A DNA stretch of 64,000 bases from Veillonella atypica KON (GCF_002959915.1 NZ_PPDE01000009.1:124001-188000), one strand, 5' to 3'. Shown: positions 26,119 through 35,606, numbered from the stretch's first letter. Translations and numbers: made by a program. Notes: generated by a model from the letters alone, not told the origin.

Positions 26119-26511
26119 TTATTTTTTACCTTGTTTTGCTTGTTGAGGCCATAAGAAGTTATAAACTGCTTCGGATGGAGAACCAGCAACAACTGGACGA
26201 TCTTTGCCATCAACTTTATCTTCACGTTCTGCGTAACCTTGTGGGTTATACAATACAACCTTTTGGTCTTTTACAGTTTTCTTTTTGTGGTTGAATTCTT
26301 CAGTTGCGATGAAGTGGTAACCTTCAGAATCTTGAGCTTTGATCATAACAGTTGCAGTTTTATCGCTTTTTTGAACGCTATCTTGATCGATAGACCAAGT
26401 AATACCAGCACTATCTTGACCAAATACTTGCCAGTTAACAGCACTAGCAGAACCAAAACCGCATGCGCAAATTGCAGCAGCAGCTAAACATGTACCTAGT
26501 AATTTTTTCAT
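26119..26511 (-). CDS. Secreted protein, adhesin-E-like small family (130 aa)
   Basis: A signal peptide (about 1-24, with internal Cys but no proper lipobox) is followed by NWQVFGQDSAGITWSIDQDS, then alternating beta-like segments. The product of 28124-28495 has the same plan (DWYYVDADTDDSAWFIDNSS, a Val-Lys-Ala segment, then a YNPQG or YSQSG turn and a C-terminal helix with LW), so the two are paralogues. The layout resembles short surface-adhesin proteins of the E type, but this is by eye. The ATG at 26511 follows AAGAGGTG. Confidence 0.65.
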   Translation of the reverse strand: MKKLLGTCLAAAAICACGFGSASAVNWQVFGQDSAGITWSIDQDSVQKSDKTATVMIKAQDSEGYHFIATEEFNHKKKTVKDQKVVLYNPQGYAEREDKVDGKDRPVVAGSPSEAVYNFLWPQQAKQGKK

Positions 26512-26557
26512 ATATTTCACCTCTTATAAAATCAAATTTAATTTATTATACCATATA

Positions 26558-27634
26558 TTAAATGTATTTTGCGTGAAAGCTAATTTTTTGCGATACTTTT
26601 ACGTAAAATGTACTTCGTCCTACACCATGTCGCTCAATAAAGCCCTCTTCTACAAGTTCTTTCAATGCTTTTTCAACAGTAGATACAGCTATATCTGGTT
26701 GTTTCTCAAGGATTCCAGATTTCGTAATCTTACCAATAGTGGCACTAATTATGATTTTTATACGATCCTTTGCAGATAACGACGTAGTCAGCAATTCAAT
26801 ACGGCTTTCAAAATCACGATAGGCCGCCAAAATAACGCGAAGCATATATTTGACAAAAGGGACTATATCTTCATCGCCTGTGTGCCAACCTGCGCCGGAT
26901 TGAGCTAACGCCGCATAATAACTGTCCTTTGTACGCTCGATTTTTTGCTCTAAACTAATGAACTTACCTATCATGTACCCATTTTGATACAAGAGCAACG
27001 TCGTCAGCAATCGGCTCATACGCCCATTGCCGTCATTGAAAGGATGAATACACAAAAAATCGTGTATAAATACAGGAATCACAAGCAATGGATTCACCGA
27101 TTTATCTTGAAGAACCGCATTAATACTATGGCAAAAGTCATCTATAGCAGCCGGCGTTTCATATGGTGACAATGGCCTAAAGCGTTCCCTCTCAGAACCA
27201 TCTGCAAGCCGTTCAATTATCAAATTCTGTACATTTTTATATTGTCCACCAATCCCCTTGTGGGAATACGCATACAAATCACGATGTAACTGCAGTACAA
27301 TGTGCCTTGTCAAATCGATATACTCGTAATTTTCATGCACCGTATTCAACACATCGCGATACCCCATAATCTCTTCCTCATCCCGATTACGGGGCATCGT
27401 CTTATCCGCCACCAACGAACGAATACGAGCCTTCGTCGTCACAATCCCTTCAATCCGGTTCGACGACTCCACACTCTGCACCTTCGCAATCTCCACAAGC
27501 CGCGCCACACTACTAGGCCGCTGCGACACAAACAAATCTTGCCGCCCCTTATACTCATGAATCTGAGACATCAACGACACAACCTCACCATCCCACAGAC
27601 AATCCTCGAGCCACCGATAATCAAAACTACGCAT
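26558..27634 (-). CDS. Fic-family protein (probable AMP-transferase)
   Basis: The 358-residue protein contains the Fic active-site motif HPFNDGNGRMSR (about residues 193-204), whose His accepts AMP transfer chemistry. An N-terminal SSNRIEG (about 57-63) matches the (S/T)xxxE(G/N) inhibitory motif, so this is the self-inhibited class with the inhibitory helix before the Fic domain. A C-terminal winged helix (about 285-350) probably binds DNA, as in Fic proteins that regulate themselves. It is a single gene with AAAGGTGG upstream. Targets are unknown. Confidence 0.9.
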   Translation of the reverse strand: MRSFDYRWLEDCLWDGEVVSLMSQIHEYKGRQDLFVSQRPSSVARLVEIAKVQSVESSNRIEGIVTTKARIRSLVADKTMPRNRDEEEIMGYRDVLNTVHENYEYIDLTRHIVLQLHRDLYAYSHKGIGGQYKNVQNLIIERLADGSERERFRPLSPYETPAAIDDFCHSINAVLQDKSVNPLLVIPVFIHDFLCIHPFNDGNGRMSRLLTTLLLYQNGYMIGKFISLEQKIERTKDSYYAALAQSGAGWHTGDEDIVPFVKYMLRVILAAYRDFESRIELLTTSLSAKDRIKIIISATIGKITKSGILEKQPDIAVSTVEKALKELVEEGFIERHGVGRSTFYVKVSQKISFHAKYI

Positions 27635-27711
27635 ACCACACCACCTTTCCCCTATACGAATATTTCTCCCCTAATTTTAATACAATTTAGGCGATAAATA
27701 AATAAAAATAT

Positions 27712-28145
27712 ATCTTCCTTCCCCGGCCCTTTGTAGAAAATAATTTTGTAGATAAAAAGAACTCAATTCTCTGAATTTGTATAAATGATAGATGCAAAAT
27801 GGGATTGATGGGGCCGAAAAAACGACTTTGGCCCTGCGGAGGCCATAGGCCGGAGTCAGACCCGGCCGGTGGAGGCTTTTTCTCCCTTCTCCGGCCCTTT
27901 GGGAAAAATAAAATTCTAAGGAATAAAAAATGCTTATGTTTCTGATTTTGTATTCATAATATAGAAAAGGAATGGTAGGGAATCGAAAACCGACTTTGGC
28001 CCTGCGAAGACCGCAGGCCGGAGTCAGACCCGGCCGGTGGAGGTTTTCGATCCCTGCCATTCCTATCACACTATATACGAATGCTAATATTCAGAAACAT
28101 AAGCATACAAATTCAATTAAATTTTATTTTCCCCAAAGGGCCTGC
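27712..28145. repeat. Two tandem giant palindrome units with type A cores
   Basis: Unit 2 (about 27893-28145) has arms of about 100 bases that match along almost their whole length, from GGCCCTTTGGG to TCGAAAACC, around a type A core. The right arm reaches into the last codons of the gene at 28124 (ALWGK, stop). The left arm is its inverted copy. Unit 1 (27712-27892) carries a second, more diverged inverted copy (CCGGCCCTTTGTAGAAAATA) and another type A core. Confidence 0.9.
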
Positions 28146-28495
28146 ATTACTTCTGATCCTATTGTATCTTTCTCAATTTTCACAGGTTTTTGTTTTTCAT
28201 TGCTACTCAACAACGGTACACCAGATTGGCTATACACAGTGGCGTTCACTTCTGTCCAAGTGCTATCTGGGCGGTTGATTTCAACGGTGTAGATATAGGT
28301 ATAACCTTCTACATTGTTGGCTTTCACCAAAATACGAGCCATAGAATCTGTTTTAAACACAGACGAGTTATCGATAAACCATGCGGAATCGTCTGTATCC
28401 GCATCAACGTAGTACCAATCAGCGGCATTGGCTACGTCAAAGCCACCGAAAAATATACATCCTGCTGCCATAATGGCAGCTAACCATTTTTTCAT
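28124..28495 (-). CDS. Secreted protein, paralogue of 26119-26511
   Basis: A signal peptide (about 1-24, ending VANA) is followed by ADWYYVDADTDDSAWFIDNSS and a 75-residue beta-rich remainder. It shares its domain plan with the protein at 26119-26511 and loosely with small surface-adhesin proteins. The ATG at 28495 is better spaced from GGAGAG than the Met one codon earlier. The final codons lie within the right arm of the giant palindrome downstream, so the mRNA 3' end can fold into a very long hairpin. Confidence 0.65.
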   Translation of the reverse strand: MKKWLAAIMAAGCIFFGGFDVANAADWYYVDADTDDSAWFIDNSSVFKTDSMARILVKANNVEGYTYIYTVEINRPDSTWTEVNATVYSQSGVPLLSSNEKQKPVKIEKDTIGSEVMQALWGK

Positions 28496-28612
28496 CATTC
28501 TCTCCTATTCAATCCTTTATTCATTCAACTATATATGGGCATGATTGTGGTTTGGTCTCTACAGAACGTCAGGGCCTAATAGATAAAGCAACTGCTCGTC
28601 CTGTATAACACG

Positions 28613-28641
28613 AGTGGCGACCACTTAGGTGATCGCCAATT
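28613..28641. repeat. Short inverted repeat after gyrA
   Basis: TGGCGACCACTT pairs with AGGTGATCGCCA. It lies 3' of gyrA but lacks a T-run, so its use as a terminator is uncertain. The remaining part of 28499-28721 shows nothing else. Confidence 0.4.
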
Positions 28642-28721
28642 GTGCATATCTATGTTAGATATAGTATATTTTCGTTACTTTGCATATAGAATACAAATAA
28701 ATCTATATGACATATACGATA

Positions 28722-31187
28722 TTAGTCTTCGCTTTCGATTTCAGATGCAGGAATGACAGCAATGCTTGCTACCTTATCACCTTCGTCGAGATTTTGTGTT
28801 TTCACACCAGAAATGGCTTTGCCTTTTTTCACAGCAATGTCATTCATGTTAAAGCGAATGATTTTACCTTGTTCGGAAATGAGCATCACTTCGTCATCAT
28901 TGTGAACGACTTCAACGGCTACTACATCGCCAGTTTTATCGTTAATGCGGAAGTTCTTTGTACCGATGCCGCCGCGTTTTTGTACATTGTACGCATCCGC
29001 TTCGTTGCGTTTACCATAGCCTTCTTCGGAAATAGTGAACACTTGTGCTTCACTTTCATCAGACTCAAGAACACCAGCGCCTACAACAACGTCGCCTGTT
29101 TTCAATTTGATACCGCGCACACCATGAGCCGCGCGTTTCATGAGACGAACGTCCTCTTCGTTGCAACGGATAGCCATGCCAAGTTTCGTACCGATTAGGA
29201 TATCTTGGTTGCCTGTGGTTACGATTACAGAAATCAAGCGGTCCCCATCGTCAAGGTTAATCGCATTGAGGCCAGAACGACGGATGTTGCGGTATTCTTC
29301 GATAGCCGTACGTTTTACAACACCGAATTCAGTAACCATGAATAAGTTTACATTTTCATGGATGCGTTCAAGGTCGATCATAGTCGTAACGGATTCACCC
29401 ACAGCGAGTGGCAATACGTTGACCATAGCGGTACCACGAGAGTTACGGGAACCTGCTTCTGGCACTTCGTACGCTTTGAGGCGGTATGTACGGCCAGTAG
29501 ACGTAAAGAACAACAATGTATTATGTGTGCGAACATGCATAATTTGTGTTACATAATCGTCTTCCTTCGTCTTCATGCCAATAACGCCAGCGCCACCTTT
29601 ATGTTGGTTGCGATATACGTTCGCGTTCATCCGTTTGATATAACCTTGTTTCGTCAAGGTAATTACCATTTCTTCGTCAGCGATGAGGTCTTCTACATCA
29701 AGGTCGGACGTGTCGATTGTGATTTCACTGCGACGAGGATCGCCGTATTTCTTCTTCATATCTTCCAGTTCGTCTTTGATGATTTGACGTTGACGCGCTT
29801 CGCTAGCCAAGATAGCTTTCAAATCTTCGATCAATGCCAACAATTCCTTGTATTCTTCTTCGATTTTTTCGCGTTCCAAGCCTGTTAAACGGCGTAAACG
29901 CATGTCGAGGATGGCTACTGCTTGTTTTTCTGAAAGCCCGAATTTTTGCATCAATGCGTTACGTGCGATTTCATCAGTTTGAGAACTGCGGATTGTAGCG
30001 ATAACTTCATCGATGTGGTCGAGGGCAATCAACAAGCCTTCCAAGATGTGAGCACGCGCTTCAGCTTTGTTAAGCTCGAATTGAGTGCGGCGTACGATGA
30101 CATCGAGGCGATGATCTAAGTAGTAACCCAATACTTCTTTCAAATTCAATACGCGAGGATGACCGTCTACGAGGGCCAACATAATCACGCCGAAAGATTC
30201 TTGAAGTTGAGTGTGTTTATATAATTTGTTAAGAACGATATCTGGTTGCACGTCAGCGCGCAATTCTATAACGATGCGCATACCTTGACGGTCAGATTCG
30301 TCGCGAAGTGCTGTGATACCATCAATAACCTTGTCACGGCTCAAGTTCGCAATCGTCTCGATGACGCGAGCCTTGTTAACTTGGTATGGAATCTCAGTCA
30401 CTACGATTTTATGCTTGCCCTTCGCCATTTCTTCAATGGTTGCACGAGCGCGCATTTTTACGCTGCCACGACCTGTGGAGTACGCTTTTTTAATGCCTTC
30501 CCGGCCCAAAATGAGCGCCCCTGTTGGGAAGTCTGGCCCTTTGATTTGCGTCATCAATTCGTCCACAGTTACATCTGGATTATCGATGAGCATTTCAAGG
30601 CCATTACAAACCTCATTAAGGTTGTGCGGCGGAATATTGGTCGCCATCCCTACGGCGATACCGCTAGAACCATTGATGAGAAGATTTGGGATCTTCGCTG
30701 GCAATACTGTTGGTTCTTGCAAGCTTTCATCATAGTTCGGCATGAAATCAACAGTTTCCTTGTCGATATCAGCGAGCATTTCTTGCGTAATTTTCGCCAT
30801 ACGTACTTCGGTATAACGCATCGCAGCGGCACTATCGCCGTCGATGGAACCAAAGTTGCCGTGGCCGTCTACCAAGAGGTAGCGCGTATTGAAATCTTGC
30901 GCTAAACGAACCGTTGCGTCGTAAACGGAGCTATCACCATGTGGATGATATTTACCGAGTACGTCACCGACGATACGAGCGGATTTCTTGTACGGTTTAT
31001 TAGGCGTCATGCCTGTTTCGTGCATCGCGTACAAAATACGACGATGTACTGGTTTCAAGCCATCACGCACATCAGGAAGAGCACGCATTACGATTACGGA
31101 CATCGCATAATCGATATAGGCGTTCTTCATTTCTTTATCAATCTGAACGGGATGAATATTCCCATGGGACCATTGTTGGTCTGCCAC
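28722..31187 (-). CDS. gyrA: DNA gyrase subunit A
   Basis: The 821-residue protein is of normal length. The N-terminal breakage-reunion domain contains [30 protein letters not shown] and the catalytic Tyr in [10 protein letters not shown]. The C-terminal half has the repeated blades of the DNA-wrapping domain. The quinolone-resistance positions (Ser and Asp of GDSSVYD) are the usual sensitive residues. GyrA forms A2B2 with GyrB and introduces negative supercoils. The start is GTG after GAGGTGAG. gyrB is not in this window and, unusually for Firmicutes, gyrA lies about 32 kb from dnaA. Three phased palindromes occur 140-240 bases upstream. Confidence 0.97.
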   Translation of the reverse strand: MADQQWSHGNIHPVQIDKEMKNAYIDYAMSVIVMRALPDVRDGLKPVHRRILYAMHETGMTPNKPYKKSARIVGDVLGKYHPHGDSSVYDATVRLAQDFNTRYLLVDGHGNFGSIDGDSAAAMRYTEVRMAKITQEMLADIDKETVDFMPNYDESLQEPTVLPAKIPNLLINGSSGIAVGMATNIPPHNLNEVCNGLEMLIDNPDVTVDELMTQIKGPDFPTGALILGREGIKKAYSTGRGSVKMRARATIEEMAKGKHKIVVTEIPYQVNKARVIETIANLSRDKVIDGITALRDESDRQGMRIVIELRADVQPDIVLNKLYKHTQLQESFGVIMLALVDGHPRVLNLKEVLGYYLDHRLDVIVRRTQFELNKAEARAHILEGLLIALDHIDEVIATIRSSQTDEIARNALMQKFGLSEKQAVAILDMRLRRLTGLEREKIEEEYKELLALIEDLKAILASEARQRQIIKDELEDMKKKYGDPRRSEITIDTSDLDVEDLIADEEMVITLTKQGYIKRMNANVYRNQHKGGAGVIGMKTKEDDYVTQIMHVRTHNTLLFFTSTGRTYRLKAYEVPEAGSRNSRGTAMVNVLPLAVGESVTTMIDLERIHENVNLFMVTEFGVVKRTAIEEYRNIRRSGLNAINLDDGDRLISVIVTTGNQDILIGTKLGMAIRCNEEDVRLMKRAAHGVRGIKLKTGDVVVGAGVLESDESEAQVFTISEEGYGKRNEADAYNVQKRGGIGTKNFRINDKTGDVVAVEVVHNDDEVMLISEQGKIIRFNMNDIAVKKGKAISGVKTQNLDEGDKVASIAVIPASEIESED

Positions 31188-31329
31188 AATCTCACCTCAT
31201 TTTACTAACACTGATTACAATTCATCATATTATTATAGCATTTTTGTGGGTTTAGCGCTATTGTTATCAGGATTTTTAGTGAAAGCATACTCTAACACTT
31301 ACAAATTTTATCTCTCCCCCATATATTTA

Positions 31330-31423
31330 GGGATTATAATCCCAATTCCGCACAATTTTAACGAGTTTAAGGATTACAATCCCAATTCACCAATATTTTT
31401 ATCCGTTTATGGATTATAATCCC
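31330..31423. promoter_or_regulatory. Three GGATTATAATCC palindromes at exact 40-bp spacing
   Basis: The palindromes start at 31331, 31371 and 31411 (the middle one reads GGATTACAATCC). The sequences between them are also partly conserved (CCCAATTC...ATTTT). They lie upstream of gyrA and would be on the same DNA face if bound by a protein with four-turn periodicity. Role: possible operator array. Confidence 0.6.
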
Positions 31424-31593
31424 TAAACACAATTATGAATATAAATCTAATATCCGACTATGAATTGAATACCTGCACAATAGTAATTACCTATTTAAAA
31501 ATATATCTATCCTTGTTACAATAATTTTGTTTTTATTCATTATTCTATATTCTATGGAATTTTATAAATAGAATGTACAGAGAGGAGATACAT

Positions 31594-31713
31594 ATGGATA
31601 ATCAGAATTCAAAATTTCACTTACCCAAGATTTCAGCCATTATCTGGATACAATTTAACTATGTTCTTTTACAAACTTATCAAAATCAGAAATTACCTTC
31701 TGATGCGTATTAA
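31594..31713 (+). other. Possible 39-codon ORF or gene-start remnant
   Basis: AGAGAGGAGATACAT directly precedes an ATG, an excellent ribosome site. The ORF (MDNQNSKFHLPKISAIIW...) is only 39 codons and its 3' end overlaps the end of rhuM on the opposite strand by 59 bases. It may be the surviving start of a gene destroyed by insertion of the rhuM region. Confidence 0.3.
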
Positions 31714-32659
31714 ACACTTTATATTCACTAACAGCTTTCTTTTGAGCCTGTGTCATAGAAATATTACCCTTGTTTGTTAGGATATGATACTCATTAAAGT
31801 CTAAAAACTTATCAACACTTTCAATAAAGGCTTTCATAGTAAATGTTTCACGTCGTTCGATAATACGCTCTATATAATCAAAAAACGAAGATATAGTTCG
31901 CTCTAATTGTTCAATCTCTTCAATGGATAAATAATTTTTTGCTACAATTACATCCTTTTTATAAATCCGTCCTTCCGGTCCAGATTCCCAAGTAGTCAAT
32001 CCCATATGATTCTTTGTAGCATCCGCATGACTATGAATGATTTCTGCAGCAGTTTGACCAGTTATAGCATAATGAAACTTATTCTGTATCGTTCCAAAAA
32101 AATCTCTAGTTATAGGTGATTGTGCATCATAATCGATTGCACACGCTGCAAATATATCTGTCACTTGTTGATATATACGACGTTCACTAGCACGAATTGA
32201 ACGGACTCTTCGTAGCAACTCTTTAAAATAATCTTGGCCAAATGCGCGTCCATTTTTTAGCATATCATCATCAAGGGCAAAACCCTTTATAATATATTCA
32301 CGCAATACGCCCGTAGCCCATATACGGAATTGAGTTGCTTTTTTACTGTTTACACGATACCCTACCGCAATGATGGCATCGAGATTATAAAAATCCGTAA
32401 GCCTCTTTACAGTACGTAAGCCTTCTATTTGAACTTGTTCCATTTTGGAACAAGTTCCAATTTTTTCTAACTCTCCTTCAGCATAAATATTGCTTAAATG
32501 CTTTGATATAGCTTGTGGATTAACATCAAATAATTTCGACATATCCTTTTGAGTCATCCAGAATGTTTCATCTTTATATAACACATTGGTGGAAACAGAC
32601 TCATTCTCTGCTTGATATACAATAACATTTCCGGTAATCGCATTTTCTAAAGATTTCAT
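31655..32659 (-). CDS. RhuM-family protein
   Basis: The 334-residue protein matches the RhuM (virulence-associated) family over its full length: VSTNVLYKDETFWMTQKDMS with an N-terminal DNA-binding-like fold, ISKHLSNIYAEGEL, VGYRVNSKKATQFRIWATGV and the C-terminal part VAKNYLSIEEIEQLER. The family is often carried on mobile or defence islands; its molecular function is unclear. It has GGAGGG upstream and a neighbour, the HigBA module, in the same direction, so this is a small accessory patch between gyrA and sfsA. Confidence 0.9.
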   Translation of the reverse strand: MKSLENAITGNVIVYQAENESVSTNVLYKDETFWMTQKDMSKLFDVNPQAISKHLSNIYAEGELEKIGTCSKMEQVQIEGLRTVKRLTDFYNLDAIIAVGYRVNSKKATQFRIWATGVLREYIIKGFALDDDMLKNGRAFGQDYFKELLRRVRSIRASERRIYQQVTDIFAACAIDYDAQSPITRDFFGTIQNKFHYAITGQTAAEIIHSHADATKNHMGLTTWESGPEGRIYKKDVIVAKNYLSIEEIEQLERTISSFFDYIERIIERRETFTMKAFIESVDKFLDFNEYHILTNKGNISMTQAQKKAVSEYKVFNTHQKVISDFDKFVKEHS

Positions 32660-32711
32660 ATAATTCCCTCCGACAATTATACTTAGCCTTAGTTATATCC
32701 TATGCTCCCTT

Positions 32712-33575
32712 TTAATAATTCACTACAGTCACAGGATCATTATTTCGATATTTACGACTCGTATGAGGATGATCTCGCTCTACCAAACCTTTTAAAGCTT
32801 CATCTAATAAGCGCCAAAAATCCTTATTATCATCTGCTGGTATTCCCAATACAATGGAGTTCCCTTTAGAATACGTAATACATGTGGATGTTATATCATC
32901 AATGATAGGCAAATATACAATAATAACACCAGATGCCGCTAGCATATCTTTAAGTGGCTCTTTAGCCACAGTCAAAGATTCTTGTGAAAGTTCTTTTATT
33001 TGAGGAATAAAGGCTTTAAGTAATTCACAATCATAAGGATTTACCTCCACAAATCGAGATTCACCTTTTGTAATTTGTACCAATGTATAAATAGCACTCT
33101 GTTTTGCTTTATCCATATCCTTTATATTCTCATATACCAAAGGCATAACCATTTCATCAGCCACAGTTTTCAAAGATGCTACCTCAAAAAACTTTTGTAA
33201 ATTATTAACTTGTTCCGCTTTCTTTTTAGTTTCTGGTACAATGCCCAACCGAGCCAATTTAGCATACCCAAAAGGCTTGGCAAAATTTATTTCCTCATCA
33301 ATAGAATTTTCATACTCTACCTTTAGTATTTTCTCTCTATATCCAGCTTCTAAGCCATTCCAGAAACTTGCATCTACGCCAAATACACGTTCTAGACGTA
33401 ACGCTACATCCTGTGTTAGAGGTACTTCACCATTAATCAATTTACTAATATGTTTCTCACTCATATCCATACGAGAAGCCAACTCTTTTTGAGTCATATG
33501 TCTATTTTCTAAAACTTCTTTAATAGTCATGCCTGGTGGAATCGCTATAAAGGTCTTACTCCTATAAATTTTCAT
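32712..33575 (-). CDS. higA: HigA-type antitoxin with truncated ImmA/IrrE-like C-terminus
   Basis: Residues 10-75 form an XRE/HigA helix-turn-helix (PPGMTIKEVLENRHMTQKEL, SEKHISKLINGEVPLT). The remaining 210 residues resemble the peptidase-like extension of longer HigA proteins. Where the HExxH metal site is expected (FWRLLDEALKGLV), the first His is absent and the protein ends about 25 residues later. So the peptidase is inactive or lost. It neutralises the HigB toxin encoded just upstream and should repress the operon through the palindromes at 33.95-34.02 kb. Confidence 0.8.
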   Translation of the reverse strand: MKIYRSKTFIAIPPGMTIKEVLENRHMTQKELASRMDMSEKHISKLINGEVPLTQDVALRLERVFGVDASFWNGLEAGYREKILKVEYENSIDEEINFAKPFGYAKLARLGIVPETKKKAEQVNNLQKFFEVASLKTVADEMVMPLVYENIKDMDKAKQSAIYTLVQITKGESRFVEVNPYDCELLKAFIPQIKELSQESLTVAKEPLKDMLAASGVIIVYLPIIDDITSTCITYSKGNSIVLGIPADDNKDFWRLLDEALKGLVERDHPHTSRKYRNNDPVTVVNY

Positions 33576-33592
33576 ATCATTCGTGCTCCTAA

Positions 33593-33889
33593 TTAATGAT
33601 AATCCACGATTTCTTGAATCTCTACAATATCTACAGTATCACCATACTGAGTAAAAATTAAACGATATGGATGGATTAAATCCATTGCATATTGACCTAA
33701 TCTAGCACCGTATAAAGGATGACATCTTCCTAATCGTAAACAAATTAACATTTCAATTGATTCAGCATAAGTAAGTTGATCTAAACGTTCATTTATTTTC
33801 ACTGCCATTCTAAGATTATATTTTTTCTGTGCTACATTAATGTCCGTACATACCTTGCGTATTTTATTATTCTTATATCGTATCTTCAA
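33593..33889 (-). CDS. higB: HigB-type toxin (RelE superfamily mRNA interferase)
   Basis: The 98-residue protein has the small RelE/HigB layout, with AVKINERLDQLTYAESIEML, LYGARLGQYAMDLIHPYRLI and a terminal DTVDIVEIQEIVDYH matching the HigB core strands and C-terminal segment. HigB toxins cleave mRNA on the ribosome. The gene order toxin-antitoxin is typical of hig modules. The start is a TTG close to GGTGAGG; no better ATG exists upstream. It is 17 bases from higA. Confidence 0.8.
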   Translation of the reverse strand: MKIRYKNNKIRKVCTDINVAQKKYNLRMAVKINERLDQLTYAESIEMLICLRLGRCHPLYGARLGQYAMDLIHPYRLIFTQYGDTVDIVEIQEIVDYH

Positions 33890-33944
33890 TACCTCACCGA
33901 CTCTCTATCTAACGAGACTAGATACAATATAAATGGCCATCTAT

Positions 33945-34023
33945 AATAATTTACCTATTAGGTTAATTCTATTATACTCCTTTGTAACAAATTGTAAATG
34001 GAAATTTACCTAATAGGTAAATT
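33945..34023. promoter_or_regulatory. higBA promoter region with two operator palindromes
   Basis: TTTACCTAATAGGTAAATT (around 34005-34022) is a perfect palindrome, and TTTACCTATTAGGTTAA (around 33950-33966) is a one-step variant. They flank the probable promoter of the minus-strand hig operon, the typical position for HigA self-repression. Confidence 0.7.
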
Positions 34024-34061
34024 AAAATATAGAATAATAAATTATACAAATTCAATACATA

Positions 34062-34100
34062 TAAAGGACGTGCAAATCAAATTGATTTACACGTCCTTTT
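34062..34100 (-). terminator. Hairpin AAGGACGTGCAAATCAA / TTGATTTACACGTCCTT
   Basis: A 17-bp near-perfect stem followed by T residues on the plus strand, between sfsA (ending at 34163) and the hig operator. It may terminate either direction. Confidence 0.6.
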
Positions 34101-34157
34101 ATCAGCATATCATCAGTAGTTATTTCCATTTTGGAAATAACTACTGATGATATGCTA
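34101..34157. repeat. Perfect 25-bp-stem palindrome without core
   Basis: AGCATATCATCAGTAG... and its exact complement flank a loop of three T residues. It lies directly after the sfsA stop codon. Unlike the giant palindromes it contains no GC-rich core and no gene-end copy. Confidence 0.7.
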
Positions 34158-34162
34158 CTTTA

Positions 34163-35407
34163 TTAATTCTCAACAATTATGGAATCCAGTTGATTCATCC
34201 TAAATTCTTCTACCACATCCATAAAGGCCTTATTATGTATTGGATTTTCAGTCATACCAAACAAATGGCTCGTGCAATCACAGTCGGAGCAGCCAAATTT
34301 TGGCACGTCCCACTCGGAAATGGCACGTACCGCATCAGCTAAAGCACATTCGACGCTCACGTCTACATCATCAGGGTCTGGCATGCTCGGCATGGATGGG
34401 TATGGTTCGTGAGTAAGGCTCCAGCTTTCAAGGGGTAGTCCGCTCGTACGAATAGGCACGCCGGCAATCATTTCGCAATGGCCGCGGAAGTAATCGAGGT
34501 GCCAATGCATTTTCTTGCGTTTTCTCTTATGGCGCTCAATGCGTTTCGTAAGGTTCGTCTTGGCGGAGCCGACATACATGTAATAACCTGCATTAAAATG
34601 CATCATGCCCTTAGATCCGATTTCGAGATCTAGCTCATGGTCAAGGTGCATCACCATGATGTATACGCCGCTATCGTGCGCTTCGCTGTCGAGAACATAG
34701 CTCGGATAGGTACAGGCGCGCGTCACGGTAGGCATGGTGAAAGTTTCATCCCACGCCACAGCAACGGCTTTCCAGTCGAGGAATGGGGCCACTTCTTTAA
34801 AGGTCATAGCGAATTCTAGATCCGTGTGGTAGTCTGGCAAGAACCATTTAGCTTGGTCCCATTGTACAAGGAATAGCACGCCCGTATGATATCCTTCATC
34901 CTGAAGTTCCCGTAAGTGCAATAAATGCTTGCGTCCCCGTTCTGTAATGGCATCGGGGAACATGGCACCGGTCTTGGAGAACAAGGTGCAGGACTTAACC
35001 TCTAACAGGAATTCTTCACCATCGTCGTTAGTGAGGAGTAAATCAAAGCGTGATGTCGCCCCATGTAGTTTTACCGTATATTCGCGACGTACAACACGCC
35101 ATTGTTCCCAACCAGGAATGAGTTTGTTTTCAATCAAATGCTCTGCTACATCATTGCTATAATTCGTATCGAGCATGATAACAACGCCATCACGTTCAAT
35201 GCCTACAACGCGATACTTCGTCTTCGCATCAGGCTTATCATGAGGCACGATGTACATCGTAACACCTGTAAATAACAATTCCCACATACGACCTGGATTT
35301 GGTAAATGAGCAAGTACGATTTCACCATTAAGATCCAAGGTCACCACAAAACGATTGGGACGACCTGTATAAGTTGCTTTCAAAATTGTATCGTATAGAA
35401 CCTTCAT
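34163..35407 (-). CDS. sfsA: SfsA fused to a GIY-YIG-like DUF123 domain
   Basis: Residues 1-235 are SfsA-like (AHLPNPGRMWELL, SRFDLLLTNDDGEEFLLEVK, FPDAITERGRKHL, VLFLVQWDQAKWFLPD), a nuclease-like fold linked to sugar-fermentation regulation. Residues 265-390 match DUF123, a GIY-YIG-related family: GVYIMVMHL, FNAGYYMYVGSAKTNLTKRI, ERHKRKRKKMHWHLDYF, and a CxxC-containing VPKFGCSDCDCTSHLFG. The two are usually separate proteins, so the 414-residue fusion suggests a joint role in nucleic-acid processing. The start has GTAGGAGG, and a TATAAT lies about 40 bases upstream. Confidence 0.9.
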   Translation of the reverse strand: MKVLYDTILKATYTGRPNRFVVTLDLNGEIVLAHLPNPGRMWELLFTGVTMYIVPHDKPDAKTKYRVVGIERDGVVIMLDTNYSNDVAEHLIENKLIPGWEQWRVVRREYTVKLHGATSRFDLLLTNDDGEEFLLEVKSCTLFSKTGAMFPDAITERGRKHLLHLRELQDEGYHTGVLFLVQWDQAKWFLPDYHTDLEFAMTFKEVAPFLDWKAVAVAWDETFTMPTVTRACTYPSYVLDSEAHDSGVYIMVMHLDHELDLEIGSKGMMHFNAGYYMYVGSAKTNLTKRIERHKRKRKKMHWHLDYFRGHCEMIAGVPIRTSGLPLESWSLTHEPYPSMPSMPDPDDVDVSVECALADAVRAISEWDVPKFGCSDCDCTSHLFGMTENPIHNKAFMDVVEEFRMNQLDSIIVEN

Positions 35408-35447
35408 CGTTCCTCCTACATCAAGATAATTCTAGGTTCATTATACA

Positions 35448-35480
35448 ACAAAACGGGCCACTCCGAAGAGCGGCCCGCTG
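35448..35480 (-). terminator. Rho-independent terminator with TTCG tetraloop
   Basis: On the minus strand CGGGCCGCTC-TTCG-GAGTGGCCCG followed by TTTTGTTG. It terminates the DUF1659/DUF2922 operon and directly precedes the sfsA promoter (TTGTATAATG). Between it and the upstream stop codon, an inverted repeat containing GTCATATGA (about 35487-35520) adds another hairpin. Confidence 0.85.
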
Positions 35481-35606
35481 GGAGGCGTCATATGACAGGT
35501 TCCGAGGCTATCATATGACCAGAGATAAGATATTCATCGCATAACAGCGATAGTTGTGCTAAGCACAGATGGGATAGAATTATCTATGCATTAGCGATAT
35601 GTTGTT

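Noticed and set aside
27677-28069. 130-codon minus-strand ORF
   Set aside because: It consists entirely of two palindrome units and their type A cores (repeated 'RPGLTPA' peptides); no coding signal.
28707-30905. Long plus-strand ORFs opposite gyrA (163, 138, 176 and 219 codons)
   Set aside because: Antisense shadows of a conserved gene; no ribosome sites.
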